From Apoda limacodes (lineage: Eukaryota; Arthropoda; Insecta; Lepidoptera; Limacodidae), in NCBI GenBank assembly GCA_946406115.1, contig OX291550.1, positions 24,404,722 to 24,468,721 on the forward strand: a DNA stretch of 64,000 bases, given 5' to 3'. The number at the start of each line of letters is the position of its first letter. The first letter of the stretch is position 1. Both the position numbers and the translations under genes were made by a program. The notes beneath the pieces are model-generated. The model was given only the letters and a program-made list of their open reading frames with translations, was not told the origin of the DNA and ran no database searches. Below, piece by piece: positions 36,201-45,440 of the stretch.

Positions 36201-39200
36201 TACTAATATTATGGTTTTCTTTACTAAGATTTTGTAGTCTTAAGTTGAGTTATAATATTGAGTGACAGCTACACCGCAGAAATATTTACATATAAACAAA
36301 TATACACAATAGTTACAAGACTGCTTTCCGTACGTGTTCACTCATACATTAATAATAACAAAGATTAAAGTCACCAAAGATCTGCGCGAGCACGTTTTCA
36401 CCATATTATATCTTTAGTTACTATTTCTATTTAAATATAATTGAACTAAAATAGAATTAACTATATATTTAAATAGAATCGAGGAATAATTTCACTATGT
36501 ACGAATTTAATATTGAAACAAGAGTTCATACAAAAGACTCCAACGGGGTGTTTAGCTTTTAATAAGTTTTTGGAGTTATGAAAAATACAACTGCACATTA
36601 ATAAAAGAATAGTTACTACATATTTAAAAAGATGTTTTTACAATTATTATTAGATTTATTTATTTGTGTAATGTTAAAATTCTTCCAATTTTGTTATACT
36701 TAACTAAAAGCATATTCCAAAGTATGCCGGCTAATAACGTTTGCTTTCCTTTAATCCACTCAATGTTAAATTTCTTCTTTTATATATCGAGTTTTCCGTG
36801 TAAATACATTATGTAACTACGCTTAGTTTCTATATTTTATAAAAGTAAGCAGTAAAAGTACTCAGGTTTTTCTATAAATAAATATTTTTGGACATTAAAC
36901 ACAGCGCGGTCTGGCCCCAAAGTAAGCAAAGCTTGTGTTTTAGATACCAGACAACAGATACAAATATATATATATATATATATATATTAGTTTTTTTTTT
37001 GTAAATACTTATATATTATACATAAATACACCCGGGCTCAGGACAACCACAATTGTTTTTTCATCATAAATGTTTGTCCAGTGCTGGAATCGAACCCACA
37101 CCCGCTGCGCAGCAGTTGTCCTCATTACCAACTAGCCTGCGAGGGAGTCATTCATTCTATTCTTTATATGATATATTCTAACATAAATATACTTTCACTA
37201 GCTTATACCAGTGACTTTATCCAGGTGGAGTCGATTACGAAGTTATAACACAGCCTTACTGAACAATAATTTTGTTTTAATGACTGTGGCTATAACATCT
37301 CTGTCCGTAAGTCTAACCTTAGGTTAACCTAAAACCGCATCAAAATTAGTTAAATAATCTTTGCTCATAAATTATCGGCCGAAAATGGACCAAAAATCCA
37401 AATATCGTTCTGTATCGTAATACATTTATAATTTTATGAGAATATCTTCATTTTAAACTACAGGTCCAGGTTCTTATAGGGTTTTATAATAGTAGAAATA
37501 AATAAATCATTAAACATTTTTTATATTAGAGACACTAAAATGAATACATATATCTTCAAAAAGTAAAAAAATGTATCAAACTAACTTCTTAGGCAGGAAG
37601 CTCGTTCCGTTTTACCTAAAATGCGACAGGTAAGACAAACTAAAGCAGAAATATCAAAGGGCGGAAACGGTTCTTGTGTCGTCGATGCGTCGCGTCGTGC
37701 GGCGAAAGTCTCGCTTACAATGGCGACAGGTGCCGATCGTGCGAGCTGGCGAAAGTGCGGCCCGAATATAACGTGTCGCCACCTATCGGCACGACCACCT
37801 TAGCTTGTAGCCAAAAACGTTAGGCCTCTTTTTGGATGCCCCATTGTATGTAAACAACTTCACGAGTTACAGTTTTCAAATCAGGTTTATGAGTGGATAT
37901 GAGTTTTTATATATTTTGAGCGTTTTGTATAAAAATGGTAAAAATGACATCACAACTGTTTTGCTTTACAGATACAATTAATTCTATCGACTTTAAAATT
38001 TAGTATAGTAATTAAGGGTAAAAACAATATAAAATTAGTTACTAGAAATGATCTTGTCAAGAACTTAATCTTCGTATAAGGGTAACAAAGAATGCAGTAG
38101 TATACTTATAGGTGACATGATTTCGACGAACAGATGGCAAAGTTTTCTTAATTAATTCAGCAACCAGGCAGCCTACATAAAATGACCTACCTTATGATAT
38201 TGCCTTCCAAGACTAAGACAAAGAGGATATATCTCAACCAAGCGAATACAGAAATCTAGGCATTTGAAAAACATTTGCTGTCACGACAGTACCCGGGCTA
38301 AAATACCGATGTGCGGGGCTGATTCTCTGATAGTCGCCTTCATCAAAATCGGGGTATCGTATTCCCCACTTTTTTCTTCTAGATCTCAACCTAATTTACT
38401 TCACCTGAAGGGTAAAAAAAAATTGTTTACATATTTGTACAGCCCAAATCCAAAAATGTCATACGAGGGATTTTTCTGGCTTTTGCAGGGCCCAAGTCAT
38501 TTATAAGAATAGAATATCAAAAAACGCAAATCATACAGACATAGTGATGGTAAATATATATCAAACATAATAAAATGATGCTCTAATGCCAAAATCCAGA
38601 GCGTTTGCGCTGTTCCAGTCCGCTGTTTTGAGCACTCTTAAGAACTCTCTCATCGACAGCTGTGTGACCAGTTCCTTGAGTCCTTGCAGTGGAACGCTGG
38701 CTGGTAAGACGCTGGAACGAAACGGAACAGAGCTCTAATGCCAAAATCCAGAAAGGAAAAAGGGCGAAGCTATGATATAGTTGGTATGGGAAAAACAGTA
38801 GGATATTTCCTCTTAGGCTTGTGACGGTTAGGCACATGAAAACATCTGAACTAACTAAACAGCTAACTCATTATAAAATTAACTGCGGTATTAGAAAAGT
38901 AAAAACATGTCTTTTGAATTAAAAAAAAAAAGATTTTGGTTATCTCCATCTTAAACAATTTTCAAATGGCTATCTTTTGAATGATAATTTAAAGATTTTG
39001 ACTAAAAACAGCTTTAAGTACCCAATTCGTTTATGTAACTATACTTAATATTTATATATATAGGTGTTTTCTCGCTTTATAGCTGTTGTATTTCGTCGTA
39101 ATATGTTTTATGATCAGTTATTAGCATTACATACAAACTTTCTTTTAACTTTCCCATGGTATCTTAGTATTCGATACCGAGTGTAAAATCGATTCGATCG

Positions 39201-42200
39201 ATGAACTCGAGCGAGTTGAAGGAACGTCTCGCTTCGATGATGATCTTCAGGTACCCAAGCAACCTGTAGGGTAAAGGTGCTTGTTATGTGATTTTCTTGT
39301 TCTTAAAAATAATAATTATGGAGCTGAAATTAATAATTTTTCAGATGTGGTATGTTATAACACCTATTTATTGTAGCATATCAAATAGTTTCATACGAAT
39401 TTTACATTTCCAAATAAAAGTTTTTAACCGAGACGAAAGAAAAAAGACTCAATCCTCTCTCAAAACTCTCAATTCAATTGTATGTTAATTTTTTTATGAA
39501 TATTCGGTCATAATTTTATAAAAAAACAGTCCAATCAGTTTCGATGATTCTTCTTTTTATTTGGACAGGGTATACCTCCAAGTTGATCCCATTTCAATCT
39601 AAAAATATCCATTTCTAAGGGTAGGAAAAATAATTTTCACTTGTGATTAAATGTGTCGAAACTTGGCACATATAATATATGCAGTAGTATTGCCTACTAC
39701 AACATCATGCAGCCCTGATTCGATGATGATAGAATTTATAGGCAAGATGCGCCAACCCAAAATTAGTTATTTACGTTGGTTTATGAGCTATGTAGCTTAG
39801 ACTAAAAAGGGTTAATTTTATTATTTACTGTTCAGTTATTTTTATTTTTTATTAAAAATAAATTAGGTTTGTTGTTTTACGGTAAATCACTTCACAAGCT
39901 TAGATGGTATAACTCAAAGGATTGAATATAATTTAATGATTGGTAACTAACATAATAGATTACACATTTTGTATTATATTTGTGTACATAATTTAAGCAT
40001 ACGTAACTTTTACTTGATTAAGTGACTTGAAAAAAACTTTGACGTTTTGACTTGACATGAATATGATTTTATAAACGTTTTTAACGCAATAGGTTTAGCA
40101 ACTTATAGTTTAACACATTATTAGCGCATTTACCTTACAATTACCACACTAGATGTGTTTTATTGCTTTAGAAGTAAGGTTCATATTAGATACGTTTCAA
40201 ATAATTAATATGAAACGGTTTGTAAATGTTGCGTGAGAATGTGTACGGAATTTTCTTATTAAGTAATAGATAGATAGAAAAAGTGTCATATAGAGTCACG
40301 TACGACTAGATTACCGTCGCCATGTAATTGTAGGCTTTTGAAACTCATACACGTAACAGTGGTTCGATAGTTTAAAGTAACACGTTATCATTACTTGACG
40401 TTTGTACTTATTTACTCGGTACTGACTGACTCTTATAGGTATCGTTTGTTATACGTGGTACCAGTGGTACCACGGTTAATAATTGTAAACTTTCGACATG
40501 TATACCGTGTGTAACGAAATATGGGTACTAATAGAGACATGAATCCTACAGCTGATTTCAGGGCTGTCGCTTTCTTTGTATTTACAAAAGAGTTTTTACC
40601 TCTAAGGTGGCAAACAAGCTTACGGTCCGCCTGATGGTAAGCGATCACCGTAGCCTATGGTTAAAGTATATATAATGTATATTTATGTTTGTGCTCAATG
40701 ATTGCAATGTAAACCCTTTGTATATATACTCTGGTGATGCCGGTTGAGCACCCCTAGTTGTTACACGCTGTATAGATATGTGCACTTCTGAAGCGAGAAT
40801 TCTCCAAATGATTTCCACAATAGAATATACAACTTACTCTCTTATAATTAATTTGAAGCAGCTTGACAGCACTTGATTAAGTTTTTAATAATTCGCCATA
40901 TGTACATAACTTAAACCTGACATACGATTGAGAAATTTTGACTATTTTATACGAATTTCTCAATTGATACGATTTTGCCATTAGTGGCCTTCCTAATCGA
41001 TGCTATTCGGTACGTGGTCGCTTATCGAGAACCAATTTTATCTCGTGGATTTTGGTTATGGTTCATCAAGCGGTATGACCTGTTAATTGCCAACACATAA
41101 ACCCCACTTTATTAATTTTTGGTGTTTAATTTTCTGATGCAATACTTAAGAAGAGATATTCCCGTAGGAATTGCTAATCTATTATTTAATGTTTTTAAGT
41201 TGTGGTCTAGTAAGCCTACATTTTTTGATAACATATTTGCAAATTATTCATAAGTGTAATTATTTGTTTTTATTTTAATATTAATCGAAACTATAAAGCA
41301 AAATTTATCTTCTATTGTTTGAGTTGTATTCAAAACTTTATTACGCAAGTTAATTTTGCTAACGACTTATACATTCATACGTAGGAGTGTTTCCATACAA
41401 TTCTAATTGAATTTAGACCCCAAGGTTATGTATACTATGTAACTACTTCTAATTTCCGGCTTCTGTGTATCTACAAGGCATTTCAGGGCCCAAAGAATTG
41501 GCATAGACACTGAGAAAAGTTATTTTTTACACTTCACACATCTTTATATAAACATAGCCGATTAAGGGCCTATTAATTAATCTATTTTATGATGATTTGT
41601 TTAGACCTCGCGCGCAAAATTCGTAATTGTTTTCAAATTTAAATTCTAGGTACACCTATACTTTTTTATTACAAAGTAAAACCTTTATTCGCATTTTACT
41701 TTTTTATAAACTCTCGCTCGCTTTTTTTATAATTTTTTAGACCCCACAGCGCCCTCTGGACCCAAGCTAAGCAAAGTTTGTACTATGGGTTCCGAACTCC
41801 AAGCAAATACAATAGTTTTTCACATATAAGTGTTTGTCCTGTGCGAGAATGAAACCTACGACTCTTGGTTTGCAGCAGGCAGGTCATTATCCACTGAGCC
41901 ACGGTAGGTACTACTATTCCTTTCTCTGTGGCCACGGAGCCAACATATTTGTTGATATGGTAATATATTAAATTAAAAAAAGAATTTTTAACTAAATTTT
42001 AATCGATATACATATACGGAGATCTCACTTAATAATTTTATATTCATTTTGTTCTTGCGGTCATGGTTATTACTTCAAAATGGCGATGTTCTTGTGCCAA
42101 TAATAGTTCAAAAAAAATTGCCCCAGATATCTTATGACAACATGTCTGAAATAAGAATAGGTCGGGGAAATCTAACAACAAAATATACCTTTGAAAAGAC

Positions 42201-44623
42201 GTAGGATATGGTAATAAAAAAAAATAAAAAATAAAAAAAATTAAAATAAAAAAAATAATAGCTAATTCGTCATAATATGTTATTCCCACCAGAAAATGTA
42301 CTAACTAGGTACAGTCATGCCCACAAAATACAACACAACAATACATTTCCCACGACTCACGGATGGTTGTCACATTCTAAGAATTTCGATGACAAAATAC
42401 AGACCTACCTCTTGTTCTTATTTAACACACAATGGCATCAATTGTAACTTAAGCTTTCTACGTAATTAACTGTGACATGGCCTAAAAAGATATATCAAAA
42501 TATTTTACAATCGGTTGCGGGTGGTATCTTTGGCTTAAAGATGATTCGTTCTACTAGCTATATTAAATGTTAATAAAAAAAAACGATCAATTGCGTTTTG
42601 GACTCACGCACTAATAGTACCAAAGACGTCGTTTTTACCAAAATCATGTATCATACGGCCAAAACTTTATGGAATTATTAGATTAGGTCATACTTAACCC
42701 GACTAGGTAGGTAGTAACGGTCAAAAATGTTGCAGCTTTGTGGGGCCCCATTATTTCTACTTGCAATTTTTCTGTAAAAAGAAAGTTGGCAAGTAAGCAT
42801 AAAGCCCGCCTGATGGCTAGCGATTACCGTAGCATATGGACGCTCGCAACACCTGGTCATTGGTCACGTGTTGTCAGCCTTTGAAAAATCTAATCAAAAC
42901 TTGCTTGAAATCGTCAAGTGTGAGTCGGTTTTTTTCTATAATTGAGGAGTTGCCGTTGAAATCCTATAACGATAACCGAATTAAGGGGAAGGGGGAACCG
43001 CGGGCAATAGCTAGTATTTAATATATTTTAATGTGGTCACAATTGATTAAAACTAATGAACTATTTTATGAGTACATAATTTCATGACGCAATCAAAGGC
43101 TGTGTTTCTCAACCTAGAATTATCACCTTTTCTAAGTAACTGTAATAGTGGGTGAAAACCAGTCTCATACCACAAGTTCCAGATCGACTCAAACCAGTCA
43201 CTTTATAAGATTTGAATGACGTGTTTGGGCCGAGCCATTAAGTCTTCAACCTGTTTTTAAATGCCTTCAGATTTAGAATAATATTGGAATTTGAATTGAT
43301 TTTTTTACGTCGTAATATTAACTACAAATATGTCAACATTTTAACGAAATATCTACCCCTATGACCATATATTATTGTATGTATTTAAGTTTTGGGACAG
43401 CTCCCAAATGCCAAAACTAACCAACCTTACGTTTATTTACTGAAATCGTTTCTTCACAAACTGGGTCCTTATTTTCTATTTTAATCGATATTAAGTTTTT
43501 TATTCGTACCGACTTTCATGACACTCCAAAGTATGTATGAATACTCTTAAATTAATTTTGGTCAAGATTTGCGATAAACCAGTCTCTGACCAAAAAAATC
43601 ACATATTTTTTTGTGTAACTTACCTACACAATTACTTTTAAAGATATGGCCAAGTAAATGTCCGCAAATTATACTTTTCAATAATAGCGCCATTTCATTA
43701 CTGTTGGAAATTACGTGAATGAAACATAGTTAATTCAAGTATAGTGAATGAAACCACATTTGTGATGCCTTGCGGTGTTAATTTTAAACACCGTCAGAAC
43801 AAAATGCTATGTCCCTATAAATATCTTATTGGTATTGTCCTTACTAAGTAATATGTCTGCTTTTCGGTCTGCGCTGCCTTTCGCCAGGAAAGCAAGATAC
43901 CCTATAAAACTTTTGGTATTATAAAAATCAAAATCTACTTAAATAAACTTGCCTTTACCGATTTAAAACCTAATTGATTATATCCCGATATACTTAGATT
44001 TTTCAAATTGGTCACTGACTGATTTGTAACATCACATACAAACTAGAAAGGAGGTAATTAATGGTTTTGAGTTCGGTATTGGTAAATACCGATTGAAAAT
44101 TTAACCGATTATATACCGATATACTTAGAATTTTAAAATCATTTACTGACTGATTTGTTACATACAAAATAAATTAAATATAAAAAAAAATTAAATACTA
44201 AAAGAAGGTTATAGTTTTGAGTTTGAAATTTCTAAGAAGATGACTCGAAATATTGGTACTACGACGCTACTGAGTCAACGCGTTATTTCTTAAAATTCTT
44301 ATACACTATGTCTTTATTTTTAAGTTTCATGATATGTTATTCATTTCACTTCTATGTTGATTTGATTTTTAGAATATCATTAAAGTTGTTAGAAATGAGA
44401 TACCTATTATATATCTGTGCCTATTACATTAACACCATTATGATCACTTTAAAGACAAATGCAGATCTATCAATATTGTTAATATTGTTTCAGCAACAAG
44501 CTGCCGAAAGCACGTCCGGGAACTCTCAATCAATCCTGGACAGTTTTAACAACAAGTACTTCTACTTCACCAGAACGAGGGGGCTGTTCCGCGTCTGCTA
44601 CCCCAAAGAGCGTCCTCCAACAG
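16916..44623 (+). CDS. Claudin/PMP22-like tetraspan membrane protein, first two coding exons (partial)
   Basis: Exon 1 (16916-17041) encodes 42 residues. It starts MPCSAVTLSI and contains one transmembrane helix (about 5-26) ending in AFSTDNWLYIEVKRSNIQ, followed by gtaaga. Exon 2 (44494-44623) follows 'tattgtttcag' in phase 0. It encodes QQAAESTSGNSQSILDSFNN KYFYFTRTRGLFRVCYPKER PPT plus one base before gttagt. A first helix followed by a W-containing loop and a G-L-(W/F)-x-x-C motif is the pattern of the first extracellular loop of claudin/PMP22 superfamily proteins, here closest in feel to the claudin_2/VAB-9 group. The intron of 27,452 bp is unusually long and packed with transposons. The remaining helices were not found, so the gene probably continues past 64000. 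Function is inferred only at superfamily level: cell junction or membrane scaffold. Confidence 0.6.
17150..17600 (+). repeat. Lepidopteran-type dispersed repeat, near full length
   Basis: It starts ggccaagtgtttgtcggact and runs to ggacagcggagtcttagtaa and 'gagtcccg'. Inside are two 'cacgttt..tatgggagcccc' segments. A diverged second copy is at 17890-18235 and a reverse copy at 60250-60650. Confidence 0.65.
17890..18235 (+). repeat. Second copy of the 'gtcaagtgtgagtgggact' dispersed repeat
   Basis: It reads cggtcaagtgtgagtgggac, 'cccgtaccacg', then 'gacaggcagatagacagacc' and 'cttagtaacagggttccgtt'. It shares ends with the 17150 copy. Confidence 0.6.
18240..21020. other. Intron sequence, no gene seen
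   Basis: This is AT-rich DNA with short repeat scraps: 'caaccgactacaaaaag' at 19050 and 'cgggacaaggttcttaaata..cgggacgtgtggcaaccct' at 19345-19405. The open frames at 18629-18844 and 19601-19885 have no recognisable protein content. Confidence 0.5.
21021..21375. repeat. Large hairpin element, 90-bp inverted arms
   Basis: The arm acgaaattacgtaggtatca .. atgaattatatattta (21021-21110) is repeated in reverse complement at 21286-21375 with only two or three differences. The 175-bp spacer contains a (TA)n microsatellite (21248-21280). It has the shape of a foldback MITE, or of a head-to-head duplication around the microsatellite. Confidence 0.85.
21390..21523 (-). repeat. tRNA-derived SINE (copy 1)
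   Basis: On the minus strand, ctacctagttggtagtgtgg resembles a pol III A box and gggttcgattcccgg is a good B box, about 40 bp apart as in a tRNA. The body continues to 'gggtgtatttaagtat' and an AT tail. Related copies are at 36905-37150 and 41750-41915. Confidence 0.7.
22525..22720 (+). repeat. Copy of the 'gcttttgcccgcggcttcg' dispersed repeat
   Basis: ctggcttttgcccgcggctt is followed by 'cgctcgcgctaaatttgattatcagcgtgg', matching other copies in the window. Confidence 0.7.
23500..24020. repeat. Dispersed repeats with duplicated 'aaccgatttt' unit
   Basis: 23500-23630 matches part of the 60250 family (gggaagtaccccataggttt). 23752-23900 and 23928-24020 are two copies of a unit running from 'actgacttcaaaaa' to 'ggctgaaccgattttgatgc', about 175 bp apart. 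No coding content. Confidence 0.55.
23635..23668. repeat. Nested palindrome around gtggtaccac
   Basis: aaccgtggta (23635-23644) pairs with taccacggtt (23659-23668), and an inner taccac/gtggta pair lies between. A related sequence, tggtaccagtggtaccacgg, occurs at 40457-40476. Confidence 0.75.
24035..24100. mobile_element. Right-end fragment of TTAA-MITE family B
   Basis: ccaggaaggaaacaggggaa .. tatggggaaaagcagcctga tatttcctct matches the last 65 bp of the element at 34929-35413. Confidence 0.6.
24772..24866. repeat. 22-bp tandem repeat, four copies
   Basis: The unit gtaaactgagcttcttccat aa repeats four times (starts 24772, 24794, 24816, 24838) with 2-4 differences per copy. A partial fifth follows. 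Confidence 0.85.
25044..25260 (+). pseudogene. Mariner transposase N-terminal fragment
   Basis: The frame from 25044 reads MKLARKDFRAMFFYDFKSSL TPQDCAASF .. LSTVRRLYAEFDRGRVSF. This matches the first helix-turn-helix of mariner (DFRAMIFYDFK-type start, then W/Y-x-x-FxxGR). A stop follows, and the catalytic DD(34)D domain is absent. Confidence 0.65.
25700..26020. other. Unassigned GC-richer stretch
   Basis: The stretch has many 'gcgtag', 'cagcg' and 'ggcc' words (e.g. aaaagcgtagttcagcgaag) and a minus-strand open frame of 72 codons. It is compositionally unlike its flanks. No family recognised. Confidence 0.3.
26032..26466. repeat. Nested tandem repeat: three ~96-bp units between direct repeats
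   Basis: aggtcgactttg .. atcacattacaagaattttt gagt (26032-26092) recurs at 26411-26461. Between them, three units of 95-97 bp start caacaagaatgg (26127), caacaataatag (26222) and caacaataatgg (26319). Each contains 'gctggtgg/ggtagttgc .. agcaatgaaattt .. caattttgt'. No coding content. Confidence 0.75.
26755..28535 (+). mobile_element. Non-LTR retrotransposon (jockey/CR1-group LINE), 5'-truncated and broken
   Basis: Before the RT, frames read AYEAWTTARNNKDPNISELK and GGRLASYPSGSRAFWALAKA. The frame at 27076-27654 holds RT fingers and palm: SSGPDGIPAVVLK, WKTANVHPVPKKGDRSDPSN YRPIAITSLLSKVMERVI, DRQYGFRHGRSTGDLL and SLDIAKAFDRVWHRGLLSKL. A frameshift leads into INAGVP..GSVLSPTLFLLH INDML. The YADD catalytic box is deleted near 27790. 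The thumb and C-terminal part resume at 27904-28472 (LASKKLGVLNRAKQYFTSGQ; VFYRLYNGLCSEELF; RTVRFQRNFLPRTLKLWNEL P) and end ..ASVHRLR at 28470. The tail 28445-28535 is the 3' UTR whose fragments are scattered through the window. Confidence 0.88.
28540..29460. repeat. Intron sequence with a 24-bp triplicate at 29142-29213
   Basis: Three 24-bp units (agaaggtttattaaaagaac taaa type; starts 29142, 29166, 29190) form a short tandem array. They would encode an eight-residue leucine/lysine repeat, but the first unit carries a stop. No gene was recognised in the rest. Confidence 0.7.
29470..29720. other. GC-rich block of unknown origin
   Basis: About 250 bp of clearly GC-rich DNA (gggggatccaccttcgggtt; ccccgcgggaagcccttgag; agtctcgccccaaaagtccg) lies in AT-rich intron. 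It resembles neither the neighbouring LINE nor an rRNA segment that I recognise. It could be the 5' UTR of a retroelement. The minus-strand open frame (69 codons) is probably incidental. Confidence 0.4.
29720..31190. other. Intron with one dispersed-repeat copy, no gene
   Basis: ctagcttctgcccgcggttt at 30613, followed by 'ccctaaatacggttatcgatgaagg', is a copy of the 'gcttttgcccgcgg' repeat. The remainder is AT-rich and featureless. Confidence 0.5.
31199..31255. repeat. (TG)n microsatellite
   Basis: Two TG runs are separated by ggggtc. The histidine-threonine open frames on the minus strand here are artefacts of the repeat. Confidence 0.95.
31690..31860 (+). repeat. Dispersed-repeat copy (same family as 63463)
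   Basis: ccgctctaaattcggttatc and actcaaactatctccatgcc agree with the copy at 63463-63715. The stretch 31860-33290 shows no gene. Confidence 0.6.
33300..33378. mobile_element. Partial copy of the 115-bp TA-MITE (full copy at 57593)
   Basis: cgacgctagcgaca and ggtcacaaaagtttgttgca ctata match the right half of the element at 57593-57706. The left TIR is missing. Confidence 0.55.
34110..34610. repeat. Cluster of dispersed repeats
   Basis: tataaagaggaaagatttat followed by 'gaaactactggacggatttg' and 'cataggctactttttaccgcggg' is a common moth repeat head. The motif 'ggcgctgtatgtcaactactaaacgg' follows. A reverse copy of the 'gcccgcgg' family (gggcaggcgaagccgctggt) closes the cluster at 34570-34605. 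Confidence 0.55.
34929..35413. mobile_element. TTAA-flanked MITE, 13-bp perfect TIRs (family B, complete copy)
   Basis: TTAA at 34925-34928 is followed by GAGGAAATATCCC, and GGGATATTTCCTC at 35401-35413 is followed by TTAA (35414-35417). The element is 485 bp, with the TTAA target duplicated as for piggyBac-type transposons, although the terminal bases differ from classical piggyBac. The interior has no transposase. Shared internal words with the copy at 38223 include tatcaaaatcggggtatcgt, 'ttttgcagggccc' and 'acatacagacatagt'. Confidence 0.85.
35433..35640 (+). repeat. Dispersed repeat (copy 2; first at 10715-10900)
   Basis: It shares gtctgtctggcctaatgtct, 'aagggagccctaaatt', 'gagaggacacat' and the 'gggttaaccttt..gtgtggtcgt' end. 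The stretch 35640-36900 shows no gene. Confidence 0.55.
36905..37150 (-). repeat. tRNA-derived SINE with TA tail (copy 2)
   Basis: Minus strand from 37150: gcaggctagttggtaatgag (A-box-like) and gggttcgattccagc (B box, 37083-37097). The body includes 'gagcccgggtgtattta' and ends in a (TA)n tail at 36965-36987. The 'aagcaaagcttgtgtt' segment beyond is also present at the 41750 copy. Confidence 0.72.
37600..37810. other. GC-rich block of unknown origin
   Basis: CpG-rich DNA (gtcgtcgatgcgtcgcgtcg; gcgaaagtgcggcccgaata; gtgtcgccacctatcggcac) in AT-rich intron. It has a 60-codon open frame (37621-37803) with no recognisable content. It may be a transposon end or promoter-like element. Confidence 0.35.
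38223..38812. mobile_element. TTAA-MITE family B, second copy with a 131-bp insertion
   Basis: The left end gaggatatatctcaacc and right end ggatatttcctc are decayed versions of the family B termini; the flanks are no longer TTAA. The interior aligns to 34929-35413. At 38580-38600 and 38732-38752 the same 21 bp, gctctaatgccaaaatccag a, flank a 131-bp GC-richer insert that is absent from the first copy. Confidence 0.75.
38820..40430. other. Intron sequence, no gene seen
   Basis: This is AT-rich. The only notable words are gtaaaatcgattcgatcgat and 'gaactcgagcgagttgaag' near 39180-39220, which form short palindromes. Confidence 0.4.
40440..40670. repeat. Palindrome plus LINE 3'-tail fragment
   Basis: tggtaccagtggtaccacgg (40457-40476) is related to the 23635 palindrome. 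40605-40662 (ggtggcaaacaagcttacgg, 'ccgcctgatggtaagcgatcaccgtagcctatgg') is the reverse complement of the LINE tail at 28445-28530. Confidence 0.65.
41750..41915 (-). repeat. tRNA-derived SINE (copy 3)
   Basis: Minus strand: ccgtggctcagtggataatg (A-box-like) and a decayed B box (taggtttcattctcgc). The body includes 'caggacaaacacttat' and 'aaactttgcttagcttgggt', as in the 36905 copy. Confidence 0.6.
42770..43020. repeat. LINE 3'-tail fragment followed by a reverse 'gcccgcgg' repeat
   Basis: ttggcaagtaagcataaagc, 'ccgcctgatggctagcgattaccgtagcatatggacgctcgcaacacctgg' is a LINE tail. 42931-43015 (ttgaggagttgccgttgaaa .. ccgcgggcaatagctag) is the reverse of the 63463 repeat. Apart from repeats, 43020-44490 shows no gene. 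Confidence 0.6.
44494..44623 (+). CDS. Claudin-like gene, coding exon 2
   Basis: The exon is 130 bp with acceptor tttcag and donor gttagt. It is distinctly GC-richer than the surrounding DNA, with coding bias, and carries RGLFRVCYP of the extracellular loop. The upstream open frame (from 44308) is intron sequence. Confidence 0.65.
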
Positions 44624-44799
44624 GTTAGTCACAAATATCTTCTTTTACGCTAAATACTGTTCATATACTTATATCTAGTTTTATACTGTTGAGGATGTAG
44701 ACTAGTCATAAATATTAAGGTGTATACCATTTAGTATGCAAGTTAGTCATATACCTGCTTGTATATCTGCTCTTATATCGTTGGGTATACAGACAATTT

Positions 44800-45160
44800 T
44801 TTTTTTTGAAGTGAAAACGTCTTTAGCGGCGTTATGCACTTTTTTGGTATGGGTAAAAAATGATAAACTCGCGTCAGGTCACGTGTCCTAATCGTGGAAA
44901 TTCGTAAGACGGAAACCGTAATGCCACGCCTATTATAATTTTTATTTTTAGTATTCGCGGTTATGAGGTTGGATATGGAATTTTAATTATATGACAGATT
45001 GCGATGTCAAATATACTACGTCAAAAAAGTAAATAAACAAACATTATTATTTGTTGACAATGTCAAAGACATGTCTTGTGACATATTTGAGTGTTAAGCG
45101 CGAATCGTGTGTAAAGGTTTTCACTTCTGCCGGCACTCCCGGAGTGCAACTCGTTTTTTT
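44800..45160. mobile_element. Element with gaagtgaaaac ends and GC palindrome (family C, copy 1)
   Basis: The left end is gaagtgaaaacgtctttagc (44808). The right end, gttttcacttctgccggcac (45117 on), contains the palindrome gcactcccggagtgc (45133-45147) and is followed by a T run. The outer 11 bp are perfect inverted repeats. Copies are at 49645-50025 and 53200-53465. No ORF. Confidence 0.72.
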
Positions 45161-45440
45161 TTAACAACGCCTTCTATTGTCGAGTAGCTTTAGTGTTGCT
45201 GTGTCGGTAAAAATTATAGTATTACTACTCGCCAATAGATGTCGGGAAGAGTCATATTTTTCAGTTTATCATTGCCTATAAAAACGGATTAAATGACGTT
45301 TTCTAAAAATGAAACCTAGCTAGATCCACTGCATACTAAATTTCATAAAAATCGTTGGAGCCGTTTCCGAGATTAAAATTATATATCGAAACTATTACGA
45401 ACGAATTAAGAATTGCTCGTTTAAAGGTATTATATATAGA
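45161..45440 (+). repeat. Dispersed repeat, family shared with 58768-59113
   Basis: ttaacaacgccttctattgt, 'gtagctttagtgttgctgtgtcg', 'actactcgccaatagatgtc' and 'aaaaatcgttggagccgtttcc' occur in the same order at 58846-59110. It abuts element C copy 1 directly. Confidence 0.7.

Noticed and set aside
37083..37150. Possible tRNA gene (good B box)
   Set aside because: The acceptor stem does not pair and the same sequence recurs with a SINE body and TA tail, so it is a SINE head.
45117..45160. Helitron 3' end (hairpin near terminus)
   Set aside because: The hairpin is followed by a T run with no CTRR terminus, and the element has inverted terminal repeats, which Helitrons lack.
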